A stretch of DNA of 48,000 bases from assembly GCF_030272615.1 (NCBI RefSeq), contig NC_081414.1, positions 520,315,185 through 520,363,184 of the forward strand, in the 5' to 3' direction. The notes under the pieces are model-generated. The model had not been told where the DNA came from. It did no database searches and saw only the letters and a program-made list of their open reading frames with translations. Shown piece after piece: positions 1-11,066 of the stretch; position 1 is the stretch's first letter, and each line of letters opens with the position of its first letter. The translations under genes were made by a program, and so were the position numbers. The DNA comes from Cryptomeria japonica. Taxonomy: Eukaryota > Streptophyta > Pinopsida > Cupressales > Cupressaceae.

Positions 1-1609
1 CGGTTTTTCTATTTGTGACTCTATATGTTCTACCAGTTTCTATGTGCTTGCTCCTGAAATGTCTATAGTCGGTATCTCAATAGATTTTTCATTGTTATCA
101 GTTGTCAATTGCACAATAGATACATTATATACACCAATGCTATCATCTTTTCCTATATCTATTGTTTGTTCAGTTTGTTGCTCACTCCCAATTTCAGTGT
201 CTCCAACTGTATCTTCAACATTTGTCTCAACTATTGTGTCTTCTACTGGTGGCTCAGTTGCCACATCTCTTTTCTCACTTGTTTCCTTATCAACCACAAT
301 GTTGACTTCTTGTGTGTCGATATTCATTGTGTACAACACCTTAGAATCAAGATTTGTGTCCTCATGTGTTGTCTTCATACTCTCTGTTGCTGGTTGATTT
401 TCAATAGTGTCTACCGGTGGAGTATCTAAAGGCAGTGGGGGTAAGTTGTTTGTTATCTTTATACTAGGAGGTCCACCAACCTTTCCTTTTCCTTTGTCCC
501 TATCCTTTTGATATACCTTTAAGGTTTTAGGTTTTTGATACTCTTCCTATTTCTCCTTTTCTACCAGGAATATATCCCATGCATTTGTTGTTTCCTCTTT
601 TATCTGATTCACTCTTCCTGCCATCAGTGCTACATGCCAGTGAGAAGTTGAGAATATTGACCAGTTAGCCTCAGAGATTAATTGATCTATCTCATCAGGT
701 GAGTTAACAGGGTGTACTGCAAGTACTTTTTCAATCTTTATTTTCTTATCTAGCTCAATAATAGCTACTCTTCTAGCTTCTAGTCTGTTATATAGATTTG
801 TCAGTATTTCATCAACAACTTGCATCAAAAATTTCTTGATAATATCTAAGTGTAATATTACATTGTTCTCTACTCTTTCTTTGTCATCAACGGATAGTGT
901 GTTATATAGTTTGCTGATATTCTTCAACTTGCCATCCTCTGTAATTTCATTTAGTAATTTATCAATAGGAGCTATAGTTTGTTTTGACTTCTTCTTAGGA
1001 GTCAACTTCTTTTTCTTTGGAGTTAATTTCTTTGCTGGGGGCCTTACCGCCTATTGCTTCTATCTTTTTGGTGTAGGAGAAGGTGTCGATGAAGGTTTTA
1101 TTTTCCTCTCAACTCTCTTGAATACTGTAGGTATGTCACTTTCTGAAGAAGTTCCAATTGGTGAAAGGTGTGTTTCTGGTTGGAGTGCTTCCAACTCACT
1201 TTCAGTTATATCGGTTTGCTTTAGCACATCTTCTTTAATAGCTTTTGTCTGTCGGGTTCCCTTTTTAACAGTTGCCTCAACCCTTTTAACTCTTTTCCTT
1301 GATTGAATTTGACTTTCTATAGTTTCAGCATTACCAAATACTTCTTCTTCAGGTTCCTTAGGAGCTTCTAGGAGGGCTTTTGTAGTACATATTCTTAATT
1401 TCCTCATCACCTAGTTCATCAATATGACAGTGTATATAAATTATAGGGTCTTCAACATATACTACCCCTATAGGTATTTGAGAAAATGCACCTAAGCTAT
1501 CATCTTTCTTCGCAATTTTAGGAACTAGCTGAAATATGGGTCTAGGGCGTTTAATAACTTCAACAACAGTAGGGTTTGCAATAAATTCAGGAGTAGATGA
1601 AGATGTCAT
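1..1609 (-). pseudogene. Unidentified hydrophilic ORF of element A (ORF-X), frameshifted
   Basis: I do not recognise this protein. It begins with ATG at 1609 (MTSSSTPEFIANP) and runs leftward, apparently past the window edge. The first about 80 residues are open to 1358. The sense then continues in another frame at 1060-1410, so there is a frameshift near 1370. A stop lies at about 1057-1059, then the protein continues through 547-1005 and 40-378 with further stops. Composition is lysine- and glutamate-rich: a basic KKK-type patch (about 970-1030), a middle segment with tryptophans (NWSIFSTSHWHVA), and an acidic Thr/Val/Glu-rich tail. No zinc finger, transmembrane segment or polymerase motif is seen. 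It sits downstream of gag, where copia elements normally encode protease and integrase. It could be an extra retrotransposon ORF or a captured host gene. Confidence 0.5.
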
Positions 1610-1953
1610 AGTTATAAATACCTTAATCTACCTTAGGGATGAAAGATTTGATAGATTGCTTCGCTTCTTTGCTTGGAATGCCTTTTCTTGGGATTTTCAG
1701 GCTCTCAAAGATTTGAATGCTTGGTGAAATGAAAATAGAGCCAAAACATTTGTTTTATAATATTATTTTCTTCACCTACCACATTTAATGCTTGTCGGTT
1801 AAGTCACAACTTAACTTATCTACCGGTAAAGAAGTGAGCTCAACTTCTCACCATCAACCGAGGGAATAATAGCATGATTTTCATTTAGTTGCTAAACCCC
1901 CAAAGGATTTTTCTTTAGTTAGATGAAGAGTCTCCTACCAGTGGAGTGTTACT
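1610..1953. other. Non-coding gap between gag and ORF-X of element A
   Basis: AT-rich sequence without a credible ORF. It separates the zinc-knuckle gag end from the ORF-X start and could hold a leader or splice region for ORF-X. I see no clear promoter or splice consensus that I would defend. Confidence 0.4.
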
Positions 1954-3056
1954 CTATTCTATCAGTGGAGGAGTATTCCCATCAACTTTTTGTTCTAACT
2001 TTTTGATCCATTTGTTTGAGAATTCTTGTTTTACCTCTTCAACCTTTTCTTTACCTTTCAAACTAGCACCATTACTATTTGCTAGTGGTGCCTTACTTCT
2101 ATAGAATTTTGCAATATGTCCAATCTTGTTACAAGCATGACAAGTCACATTATTTTTTTGAATAGCTTTCCCATATCCTATGCCGGTTTGTATTCTACAT
2201 TGATTAGATAAGTGTCCAAATCTCCCACAAACATAACATCTTACATCCATTTTGCAATTCTCTAAATTATGACCAACTTTGTTGCATTTAGAACATTGAC
2301 CGGTGGGTGTATTAGTGTTCTGATAATTTCTAGATCTACATTGATTTTCTCTATGACCATACTTGTTACAGTTAAATCATTTGCCATTAAATTTAGAAGC
2401 ATTTGGTTACCTTACTAGTTTGTTATGATCATGTGTGTTTGCAATACTAGAGCTTTCACCAACTTCAAAGCCAAGGCCATTAGTATCACCATTAGGTTTC
2501 TGATTCTTCAGCATGTCACCAAATTCTTCTGAGCTTTTCTTGAATTTTTCCTTGTGCTAATTTGTAGTAGCCAGTTCTCTTTCCAAGATTCCTTTCTGTC
2601 TCATAAGTTCATTTGAGTCATTTTGTGTATGCATCAAATTTGTCTTCAACATATCATTTTCATAACTAAGTCTTGTGTTTTCATTTGCAACATCATTCAG
2701 TCTTCTAGTCAGATCTTCTTCATTTTTCTTCCTATCTTCAATTTATTTGCAAAATCTCATAGTCATATCCTGCATTTCATTCTTTGTAGTACTGCTTTCT
2801 TGTCTCAGTTTGTTTACCAGATCATTAAGAGTTTCCTTTTCATCATTCCCATTCTGCATCTTTTCACAAAGTTCTCTTCTCTTATTTCTTGCAATGGTAA
2901 GATTTTCTTGAAGTGCTTGAATAATATCCCGAGCAACTTTTAGATCATCTTCAAGTTTGATATTTTTCAATTTTTCTGTATCATAGTCTGAAAGAGTTGT
3001 TTCTAATTGTTTCTTCAAGTTATCCATCTCTACTAGTGTCAAGATCTTCCTCAAGC
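1954..3056 (-). pseudogene. gag: Gag C-terminal remnant (coiled coil plus CCHC knuckles) of element A
   Basis: Starts at an ATG near 3031 (MDNLKKQLETTLSDYD), a short distance after the primer site. About 200 residues of charged heptad-like coiled coil follow (3030-2530), then a run of CX2CX4HX4C zinc knuckles at about 2390-2100. Readable ones are CNKYGHRENQC (its first Cys codon region carries a TGA), CSKCNKVGHNLENC, CYVCGRFGHLSNQC and CHACNKIGHIAKFY, the last with Tyr in place of the final Cys. The N-terminal gag domain usual in copia elements is missing. Several stops break the frame (for example near 2370, 2410 and 2750). The order coiled coil then multiple knuckles resembles the C-terminal gag of element G, so the two are probably related. 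Function by family: nucleocapsid binding of retrotransposon RNA. Confidence 0.7.
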
Positions 3057-3084
3057 TGTAAGGCTTCTGAAAATAATGGACCAA

Positions 3085-3096
3085 GCTCTAATACCA
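3085..3096 (-). other. Primer binding site of element A
   Basis: Read on the minus strand this is TGGTATTAGAGC, one mismatch from TGGTATCAGAGC, the initiator tRNA-Met primer site usual for plant copia elements. It lies 2 nt from the LTR edge at 3099 and supports copia affiliation and minus orientation. Confidence 0.85.
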
Positions 3097-3098
3097 GT

Positions 3099-3881
3099 TG
3101 TTAGGATTCTTAAAGATACTAAGAGTGGGGGTAAATTAGTATCTAACCGATTATTGAATTTACTTGATTTAAAACATGTAAAGCATATCAATATTGTATA
3201 CCGGTAAATCAAGAATAATGTAGTAAACAAGAATAACAACAACCACATGAAAAGCACACCATAACATAGTAGTTTAGCAAGGAAACCCGGTGTGGGAAAA
3301 ACCTCGATGGGATTTATGACCCACAATATTCGCTTACTAGCCAATAAGTGAATATTACTCTTGCAATAGGGGCCTGCACATGTAGGAAGGCCAAGTGCCT
3401 AGAGCTCACTGCTCAATTACAAAATAAGAAGTCACACTGACTTACAAAATGGATTATACAAATCCAATGTCTTGTACTGCTTCAAATTAGTATCTACTAT
3501 GCCAAATCTAGTACCGGTTTTAGCTTTGCTTCATACATAAACCCTTAACCTATAATTCGCATATTAGGTCTGCCTTATTTTGCCTATCACATTATTACAA
3601 AATGTTCTACAATGATCTCATACATATATGAGTCATATTACAACTCGCCATGTCAGCTTACAATGATTTTACAATTAATTACAAAATACATTATAAACAA
3701 AATTCTTGTTGGCCAGGGTGCCGGTATCCTTCCTTTGATGATGTTCTATGTGCCGGTGTATAGTTTGTTGTTGCCGGTGTCGGTATATAGTCTTGCTGGC
3801 ATCATATGATTGCAAGGTTGCCATCAATGAAAAAACCTTCAATCACCTACAATTTCTCATTGGAGTGTGCATTTGCCAACA
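3099..3881 (-). repeat. 5' LTR of element A
   Basis: On the minus strand it begins TGTTGGCAAATGCAC at 3881 and ends TCCTAACA at 3099, 783 bp. It ends next to the primer site at 3085-3096 and begins exactly where the gypsy reverse transcriptase reading frame of element B is cut. Parts resemble the LTR of element E, for example the stretch around 3370-3420 with 'ggcctgcacatgtaggaaggc', so the two families are related. Its end also carries the C-rich motif seen near the ends of the other copia LTRs here. Confidence 0.85.
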
Positions 3882-5042
3882 CTATAATCAACACATACCC
3901 TCCATTTTCCTCTGTTCTTAGGAACTATTACCAAAGGTGATACCCATTGGCTATCAAAGATAGGATAGATAAACTTGGACTTTAACAACTTCTGCAATTC
4001 TTCTTTGCGGTTGTCTAAGTGGGCAACATTCTTCTTTTATATAGATATAGTGGGTGCAAACTGTTGGATCTATTCCATGCATATCCTTGTAATCCCATGC
4101 AAAAGCATTTTTATGACATTTCAGCAAGTCCATGAGGGCCCCCTTTTGATTATTTGAAAGATTTCTATTGATATTCAAACATTTATTCAAATCATCTTCT
4201 ATCTTAATAGTAAGATCAATCTGAGACATATTAGAAAAATGAGAAGTCCGGATTTCCTACGGCAACAGAGTATGCAATACATCAGTGGCTATAGGAAACC
4301 CTAAATCTGCAATATTTGGTGCCAACTCCTACAATTGTTGTTCTTGTATCAACTCAATTATCAGAATTTTATAAAGAATTGATTCTTCATCCTGTAATTG
4401 CATGAATGGGCCTCGATTAATCATCATAAGGTGATTAATAGAGTCAATTCTCTCAGATTCTCATCCCAAAATAGGCCAAACGGCTTGTTGTTGATCAAAT
4501 TGGGGTTATGTAGGAGAATACAAAGCTAATGTTTTTATAGAGTCCCCATCTGAAATAGTCATATCCCCTGATCTACATCCAATATATGCATCAGTCATAG
4601 CAAGCCAAGGTCTTCTCAAAATCACCAGATATCCTCATAGTGTTGCCTTTCGAGATAGGATCATAAAGTCTACAAGGTATTCCTAGGAATCCAAAATAAC
4701 CACCACATCTTTAATCATACCATGAGGTCTCATTGTAGAGCTATCAGCAAGCTGTAGAACTGTGGGTGTAGGCCTTAAACTATTGATTTCAAGTTGTTGC
4801 ATTACTTCTCTTGTCATCACATTAATGGCTGCCCCGAAATCAATTAAAACATTTCTTATCTAGCTGCCATTAATGACTATACTTACAACAAGACTACCTA
4901 GATCAGAATATTTTGGAATTGCAACCTTGCCTAACATAATATTTGCCAGTTGACCCATAACATACAATGTTTGTGGATCATTCTTCTTCCTACTGGGTTT
5001 TTTTATACATGCTTCTCTCAGTGCCTTACTATATAGTAACAT
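3882..5042 (-). pseudogene. pol: Gypsy pol remnant: aspartic protease and N-terminal reverse transcriptase
   Basis: Protease: around 4790-4860 the frame reads NVLIDFGAAINVMT, with the aspartic protease D-x-G-A signature (Phe where Leu is common), followed by a segment ending LRRPWLAMTDAYIG (about 4570-4630), the usual closing motif. Reverse transcriptase starts at 4229: FAWDYKDMHGIDP, then HYIYIKEECCPLRQPQRR, then about 3990-3882 reading IFDSQWVSPLVIVPK and ending at CVDY, where element A begins. Stops lie in the same frame, for example TAG at 4861-4863 and others near 4685, 4640 and 4500. The catalytic YxDD block would be beyond the insertion, outside this window. Function by family: polyprotein cleavage and reverse transcription; here it is dead. 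Confidence 0.85.
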
Positions 5043-5265
5043 CTTTTATTGCTTGCAACAATGAAATTTTAACACAAACATGTTTTAGTTGATCTATAAT
5101 ATCAAAACCTTGGTCTTGTTCTTTGAGAACTTCCTTTTCTTCCAATCTCTGGGGAAATGGCAATAATATCTACTTCTGAGGTATTATATCTATTGGATTA
5201 GAGATTTCTTGTTCTTCTTGTACCTGGTGATAACTAGGAGATGGATTAGGCAGAGTTGTCCTAGA
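5043..5265 (-). pseudogene. Gag-pol linker of element B with frameshift
   Basis: Still coding-like on the minus strand: a glutamate-rich stretch followed by QLKHVCVKISLLQAIKDV, a segment that usually precedes the protease in this gypsy type. It is in a different frame from the downstream protease, with the shift close to 5042, and the gag frame stops at 5266. Confidence 0.6.
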
Positions 5266-6678
5266 TCAGAGGTGAATATCACTTAAGGATAGAGAATAGG
5301 CTTGGTATTGATTAAGATCAGCTAAATAAGCTTGTTGTTGTTGCTGAGATTTAATATTTGGATTTGGCATTGGTTGAGTGGGCAAATGCATTGGTTTAGG
5401 TGGGACAACAGTCGCTACAGTGGGAGGCATTATTGCAGGTGGTTCTGGGTACTGAATATGTTGTTGATAACCAGAAGATTGGGAAATCCATGGCTGACTC
5501 CCCCTCCATTGAGGAGTAGGTTGCCAATTCCCTTGAAACTGACTTCCTTGGCCCTGAGGTGGATACCAATTCCCTTGTGGCATTTTATTAACAAAATGTT
5601 TCCCTTGGCCTTGAGAACCATACCAGTTTTGATAATTACCAAAAAATTGAGCATATGGTGATTGCCATTGGTTATTTGGTGTATAAGAATTTCCACTATA
5701 AATAGAAATAGAAAGTGGATCCAGAGGCATACCTTGTCTTTGGAAATTTGGCCTTCTTTGAGAAACATAGAAAACTTGCTCATCCTCACCTTGTATTGGC
5801 TTGAAGTCAAGAACCTCAACATTTGCAACCATTTTACATCGGCAATCCTTCTTTCATTGTCTACAATGAGGGCAAAATTCTGCAAGAAATGCATCAACTT
5901 CTTCATGCTTCTTCTTAGTTGAAAGTGTATCCAACTGAGTAGCCATATTATTTATAATGTCCTCCTTAAATTCCTTCAATAAATGGCTAAGTTCCATTCT
6001 AGAAACTCCAGTACCAGATGATGATGAAGGTGCTCCTGGCTTGAAACGCCTATTCTTTTTAGAATCAGATCTAGAATACTTCTTACAAATTTGTCCTATT
6101 TCAGTCTGTGTGGACTGTGTAATGTCACCTCCTCTCATAAGATCCAAAGAGTAAGTGCATTCATCCCTGATTCCCCTCAAAAATATAAACTTGAGGGAAT
6201 CTTCATTTAGAGTACTATGTTTGGACTTTTTGACACTAAACAGAAACCTTTCCAAATAACCTTCAAGACTCTCATCTTCTTTTTGTGTCATTCTATAGAT
6301 ATCATCCCCATGATGAAAAGTGACTCTACAATACTCTTTATATTTTGCAAGAAACAATCATTTCATCTCATCCCATGTATTGATTGTGCTACTACCCAAG
6401 CTCATAAACCATCTTAAAGATGATTCCTTCAAGGTGGTAGGAAATATTTTGAGTCTATGGGCATTTGTAGTATAGTCAAAACTCCTACAGAGAACATCAA
6501 ACTCAAACAGAAATGTGTCTGGATCCTCCATCACCAATCCATAGAATTTAGGGAGGGAAGAAGCTAGAATGTTCTTGAGATTAGCATTATCATGCTGATC
6601 AAATATGGGGAACTTAGTTGTTGGGTCCAAAGGTGGTGGTGGTGGATTATTTCCACCAGGAGGCGGGTTTCCTTGCAT
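5266..6678 (-). pseudogene. gag: Gypsy gag, one frame interrupted by two TGA stops
   Basis: The frame starts at ATG 6678 (MQGNPPPGGNNPPPPP) and stays in register to 5266, about 470 codons, broken by TGA at 6358-6360 and at 5851-5853. The retrotransposon gag capsid core is clear: LPKFYGLVMEDPDTFLFEF, then SLRWFMSLGSSTINTWDEMK, then after the first stop FLAKYKEY and ESLEGYLERF. A Lys/Ser-rich linker and a CPHC remnant follow. The C-terminal part (5266-5832) is rich in Gln, Gly, Pro and Trp, a low-complexity tail common in this group. Function by family: virus-like particle protein. The first stop fits a C-to-T change in a CGA codon, as expected for methylated repeats. Confidence 0.85.
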
Positions 6679-6995
6679 TGGATTTGTGGGGGTAGTTACT
6701 ATATGAAATTCTTCTTCTTGAGGTCCAAAGAGGAACTAAAGACTACATTCTGGAAATTCAGATTTAGGATGGTTCAAATTCTCTAGGGTTTGATAAAGTT
6801 TAGCAAAAGGATTTATATCTGGTGAATTATTTTCTACGTGATTAGGATGACTGGGAAAAAATCTACCTAGAACATCTTTTCTTCGCCTATGCATGCAAAT
6901 TCATGAAATTTTTTCGAACAATCAGGTATTCCAAAAAAAAAAAAAACTGAAAACTGAAAAGACAATAACCATAATAGGTTCTTAGTTTGACACCA
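6679..6995 (-). other. 5' untranslated leader of element B
   Basis: About 320 bp between the gag start and the primer site. It has an A/T homopolymer run at 6931-6944 and no recognisable gene. Confidence 0.5.
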
Positions 6996-7013
6996 TCCCC
7001 AACAATGGTGCCA
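6996..7013 (-). other. Primer binding site of element B
   Basis: Minus strand reads TGGCACCATTGTTGGGGA, close to the TGGCGCCGTTGCCGGGGA primer site common in plant gypsy elements (usually attributed to tRNA-Asp). The three differences are transitions of the C-to-T/G-to-A kind. Four bases separate it from the LTR edge at 7018. Confidence 0.8.
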
Positions 7014-7017
7014 AAAA

Positions 7018-8243
7018 TGTTCAACCCAACAATAAGAATAATAACTCTAGTTGAAGTCTCAACCCGAAGTTTGGACATTCATTTGGTAAAGTCACTATTT
7101 CCATAGCTAGTGTTCATTTGATTCTCAACCCAGGGACATAATACTTGAAATGGGTCTGCACTATATATGCACTAAGTTCCTGCGATAGCTATTCTACATT
7201 ACTGTAGCAACTAACATTTTGTGAAAAAGATAGGCAAGAATTGAAACTACAGAAAGGCTATAGGAAAACTTTTGCATAAATTCATAAAATAAATACTGGA
7301 TAAATTCAATGTTGATAAACATAAATTACTCTGTTTTGATTTGGCTACAGGAACTGTCAGTGGATCTATTTTCAATGGCTGCAGGAATAGTCAATGTAAG
7401 AATGTCTACTATAGCTAAGGAAAAAATAATAATCTTAACAAATGCACAGGAACACTCACCAAGTGGGCCCCCTTGGATCAGTGATACCAGGCTTCCCAAA
7501 AACAACTCTAAAAGCTCCGAATAACATATTTTTATTCATCATTCTTTGGAAGTCATTACATGATTCAATATGAAAAGAAACTCAACAATAATTATGAAAA
7601 ATCCTCTACTCTATTTTTTTCTTCTCTTTCTATCCAACCTTCGAGAAGATAAAGAGCTTATTATTAAAAAGAAATCATCTACAACAGACAACACAAATCA
7701 TGCCGAAAAGAAGAGGCGGATAATTGACCGAGAAAGGAGATAGCTAGAGTTATGCTACAGGAAATGTAGATCTAAACTGAACCACAGTCATAACATACTG
7801 TAGTGGTATTTACAACTTCAATGTCCACCTAAGTTAGACATCAGTAGTATCGCTTGATTTCTCCTCTTATGTCATTCCTTACGCTTCTCAGCTTTTCTGT
7901 TGTTTGATCTTTAGTCTTCTTGAGTATCCTTTCCTTCAACTGGCATGATAGGTGAATATCCACCGCAACATCATTTATTCCCTACACTTACAAAAGAAAT
8001 AACATACAAGAACATACATACGCATTTTATTTAATCAGGACATCTATTAATTTCACATATGATATTGCCCTAACAATCCACATGGAAACAGGAATAAATC
8101 ACATGATTATAGGAATAAATGGCATGGCTGCAGGAATAAACTAGCAAAGATAAAACATGATTTAATAGGTTCAGGCTAACATATGGAATACATATAGTAA
8201 ACTTCCAATACATCACTACCACTATTCAAATAAAAAGATAACA
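7018..8243 (-). repeat. 5' LTR of element B (outer edge approximate)
   Basis: The inner edge is firm: on the minus strand the LTR ends GTTGAACA at 7018 just before the primer site. The outer edge is inferred from the last AACA/TGTT boundary (8240-8243) before G gag coding resumes, giving about 1.2 kb. No second LTR is in the window to confirm it, so the edge may be off by tens of bases. Confidence 0.55.
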
Positions 8244-8269
8244 AAAGCTCAAGAGTTCCGAGGATAGAA

Positions 8270-9778
8270 ATATGACAATGTCTCAACTCATCAAGGAACA
8301 AGAAGTTGATCTTGAAGGAGAACTTGTAAATTCTCTTGAGGAGCTCAATAGAGTAAGAAATGGATACAAGTTATTCAATAATTATACTATTAAGGAGAAG
8401 AACTAGTTGACAAAGTTCCTTGAAGAATCTGAGAAAAGCATCTCAAAGTTGAAGTCTCACAAGAAAGACACCAAGGAGTGTTGGTGTAGAGATCTAGCCT
8501 CTGAGCTAGAAGTAAAAGATAAAGAATATCAAAAGCTACTTGGAGAAATGGATGTTCTCCAAAATTACCTTGAGAAGAGTCACGATGAGCTCAAGGTAAG
8601 AATCTAGTTGGATGGCATAAGTGATGCCTTGGACAAGATTTTGAAGAAGCAAAAACATGTCAAGGATACCAGTGGATTAGGACGTAGTGCTAGTGAATGC
8701 TCCACCAACAAGAATGTCCCCCATAATGACATTTTGTTTGTCTCCTCAAATGGAGATAACGAGGGACAAACCTTCACTGTTAGAAATACTCCATGTAGGA
8801 CGGTTGATCTAGATACAACTAGTGAGGACTTACAGACAAGAATGAAGATCGGTGTTGCAAAAAGGAGTAACAATGCAGATCCCAAAGGAAAAGTGAAAAT
8901 GGGAGAAGATAGCTTCACTAGAAGCAAGAACATGAGAAGAAAGCAAAGAGGACCTCCTACCAGTAGAGGACAAAGAAACGCTACTGCCCACAAGATAAAG
9001 AAAGTGTGGGAAAATAAGAGATCAGATGTAAGAGTTGTAGAGCATGGACAATCCAGGATCCATCGCTAGAGAAGCAAAAATGGAGATTCTAAACCGGTAA
9101 GATCTCCACATGCATGGTAGAACAAATTTGTAAGTCATATGCCATTCTTTACTAGTTATCTATTTGCATGCAATGGCTATGGCCATAGGGTAGGAGAATG
9201 TAGAAAGGGATCTAGAAGGAACTTTCTAAGATCCAATAGAAAGCATGCACATGAGAAAAATGTATCAAGGAGTAGATACATGCATATCCCCTCTCTCGGT
9301 TATGCAAATAATGTGTGTTATAGCTACAATATACTTGGCTATAGAAGTTAGGAATGTAGGAAGAAGAACTCACAGTTCTATGGAAACCAGTGGAACAATC
9401 ATGATCAGTATAGTAGAAGTTATAAAAGGTATGAGCAACATAGACCTACATGGAACCAAAGGAGTAATGTCCTTGCAGGAGCAAGAGGTCCACTGGTTTC
9501 GGTTGCTAGTCAGAGCAATGTGTCCAGGAGAAGATGGTCAAACTAGTATGTCAAGAGATTCCCCAATCATGAAGTTGGGATGGATGTTGTGTGCTACTAT
9601 GGCACTACTTCTAGTTGTTAGGAAGAAACAGGAAATGGAAGTACCCATCAATAGAAGGTGGTAAGACCTACTCCCAAGCTTGAAAATGGGAAGAAGAATA
9701 AAACCAAGCAGGTATGGAGGAAGAATACCATGGACTGGCACTGTGCATTCAATGCACAAGTGATATCTCCTAAGGCCT
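8270..9778 (+). pseudogene. gag: Copia-type gag remnant of element G
   Basis: Reading begins with a coiled-coil segment (SQLIKEQEVDLEGELV, then SLEELNRVRNGYKLFNNY), with stops at about 8404 and 8605. It continues through LDGISDALDKILKKQKHVKD and a Ser/Asn/Lys-rich linker to 9067. Zinc-knuckle remnants follow: CNGYGHRVGEC (about 9170-9202), CYSYNILGYRS with a stop and EC (about 9318-9355), and CYYGTTSSC (about 9590-9615). The last two have lost ligands. The tail returns to an Arg/Lys/Asn-rich stretch ending FNAQVISPKA at 9778. The layout of coiled coil, DxLDKI...GLG-like segment and spaced knuckles matches a known plant copia gag C-terminus. No intact frame remains; frameshifts lie near 9245 and 9660. 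Confidence 0.7.
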
Positions 9779-10800
9779 AAAGTATATACATGACCTCAGA
9801 GGGAGTAGTATATTGGACTAGATCATTCACCCCCTCCGGAAAGTAGGATACTTGGAAGAACAAGGTTCTATCAGTATGAAGGAAGAAAATGAGATGATAT
9901 GTGTGTGTAGAAGCTGCCTTGACTACACACCTATAGATGAAAGTTGGATCACTATTGTTGTGTCAATGTATGACATGATAACAATTGGAATCAAATATAA
10001 AGTGACACAAAATGTTGAGAGTCACAGGAAGGTTCTCCGATAGTGAAAGTGAACCAGTACAAGAAACTGGTATGTGTAGGATGTTATTGACATGAATGCT
10101 AACAGGTACTTGCAGGTTATGTAAGACAATGAGGTTGGAGATCATTGCAATAGCCTCGATAGCATGAAATATAAAGTTATGTCTCAAGTGGTGTTGATGA
10201 AGACCTGAATGACTTATGTTGGTCCAGTGGTTAATCATGTAGGCATGCATATTTTTGGGTTTAATGGTTTCATTTATGGCATGCTGATGTCATTGTATGG
10301 CATTGTGTGGATTTAGGATCATATCATAGGCTGTGGTGAAATAATGAAGCTGAAAGATTAATTAGAGGATCACAGTTGCATGGTTCAACCAGTATATGGT
10401 GAAGTTCGGAGTCTCAGTATTGGACTTGAATAAAGATGAGGACCTGAGGTGTATGACTTAGGGGGAGTTCAAGTACTCATGATGCTGACCCAACATGCTT
10501 GAACTTGCAAAGATATTGACTTCCCAAACTATAGAGGATGGAATTTGCAGTAGGATTACTGAGGATAATTTCATGGTTATGGGTATTTACTTGTGATTTG
10601 GTTGGTTGTATTAATAGTACATTCACATTTGATTCTAAAGAAATTTAGGATCAAGCGGGAGGTGATGCAGATCACTGACAGGTGAGTAGTATTCACTTAC
10701 ACATCCCTCTGCAATTGAGTGCTTTAACAAATAGTATCAAATTTGCATGCTCAATTGGTGTCAGTTAATGGTTGAGTCCTCCATCTCAAGTGATGTGACT
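9779..10800 (+). other. Interior of element G without recognisable genes
   Basis: About 1 kb with stops in all frames and no retroviral motif I can identify in the place where pol would be. It is best read as the non-coding interior of a non-autonomous element. Confidence 0.5.
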
Positions 10801-11066
10801 TGAGAAAATGTAACAAGTTGTATCAAAGGAGGAGATGCATCCAATGAAGATAAAGGGGGAGAAAGAATCCTATCAATGATCAGTAAATACAATGAGGAAT
10901 GATATCCTAACAGTGCCCTTTTCCACTTTTGTCAAAGGGGGAGAAAGATTCTGTAGTATACAACATACTACATTTGTGACAATCCATTGGATCATACTAA
11001 GGGGGAGAGAGATTATGTAGTATGCCAGATACTACATGAGTTGACATCAATACCAAAGAGGGAGAT
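10801..11066 (+). repeat. Repeated polypurine tracts with small hairpins before the 3' LTR of G
   Basis: Purine tracts of the AAAGGGGGAGA type occur at about 10825, 10852-10865, 10934-10947, 10999-11012 and 11057-11066. The last abuts the LTR and is the expected primer for plus-strand synthesis. The third and fourth are each followed by a short inverted repeat, GTAGTAT/ATACTAC with a 5 nt loop (10953-10971 and 11017-11035), so tract plus hairpin is duplicated. Confidence 0.75.

Larger units (their letters stand above)
1..3881 (-). mobile_element. Element A: non-autonomous copia-like LTR retrotransposon (partial)
   Basis: Only the 5' LTR and about 3.1 kb of interior are in the window; the rest lies to the left. 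Seen: an LTR with TG...CA ends at 3099-3881, a primer site next to it, a gag remnant with coiled coil and CCHC zinc knuckles, a non-coding gap, then an unidentified hydrophilic ORF. No protease, integrase or reverse transcriptase is visible here. At 3882 the sequence changes abruptly to a gypsy reverse transcriptase whose reading frame is cut at the LTR edge, which fixes the insertion point. The target duplication should be CTATA (3882-3886 on the right); its left copy is outside the window. A pol gene further left cannot be excluded. Confidence 0.75.
3882..8243 (-). mobile_element. Element B: Ty3/gypsy retrotransposon, decayed, split by element A
   Basis: Minus strand order: LTR (7018-8243), primer site, gag, protease, start of reverse transcriptase, then element A at 3881. 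The remaining polymerase and 3' LTR must lie left of the window. B itself interrupts the gag of element G: the G gag picks up right of about 8244 with its N-terminal part missing. Gag and pol carry several in-frame stops, so B is not autonomous. Confidence 0.75.

Noticed and set aside
836-1306. Plus-strand ORF of 156 codons over ORF-X
   Set aside because: It is the antisense shadow of the Lys/Glu-rich minus-strand frame and has the Phe/Leu/Ser bias such shadows show.
5430-5906. Second minus-strand frame of 158 codons over the gypsy gag tail
   Set aside because: It overlaps the gag frame that carries the Gln/Pro-rich tail and has no motif of its own.
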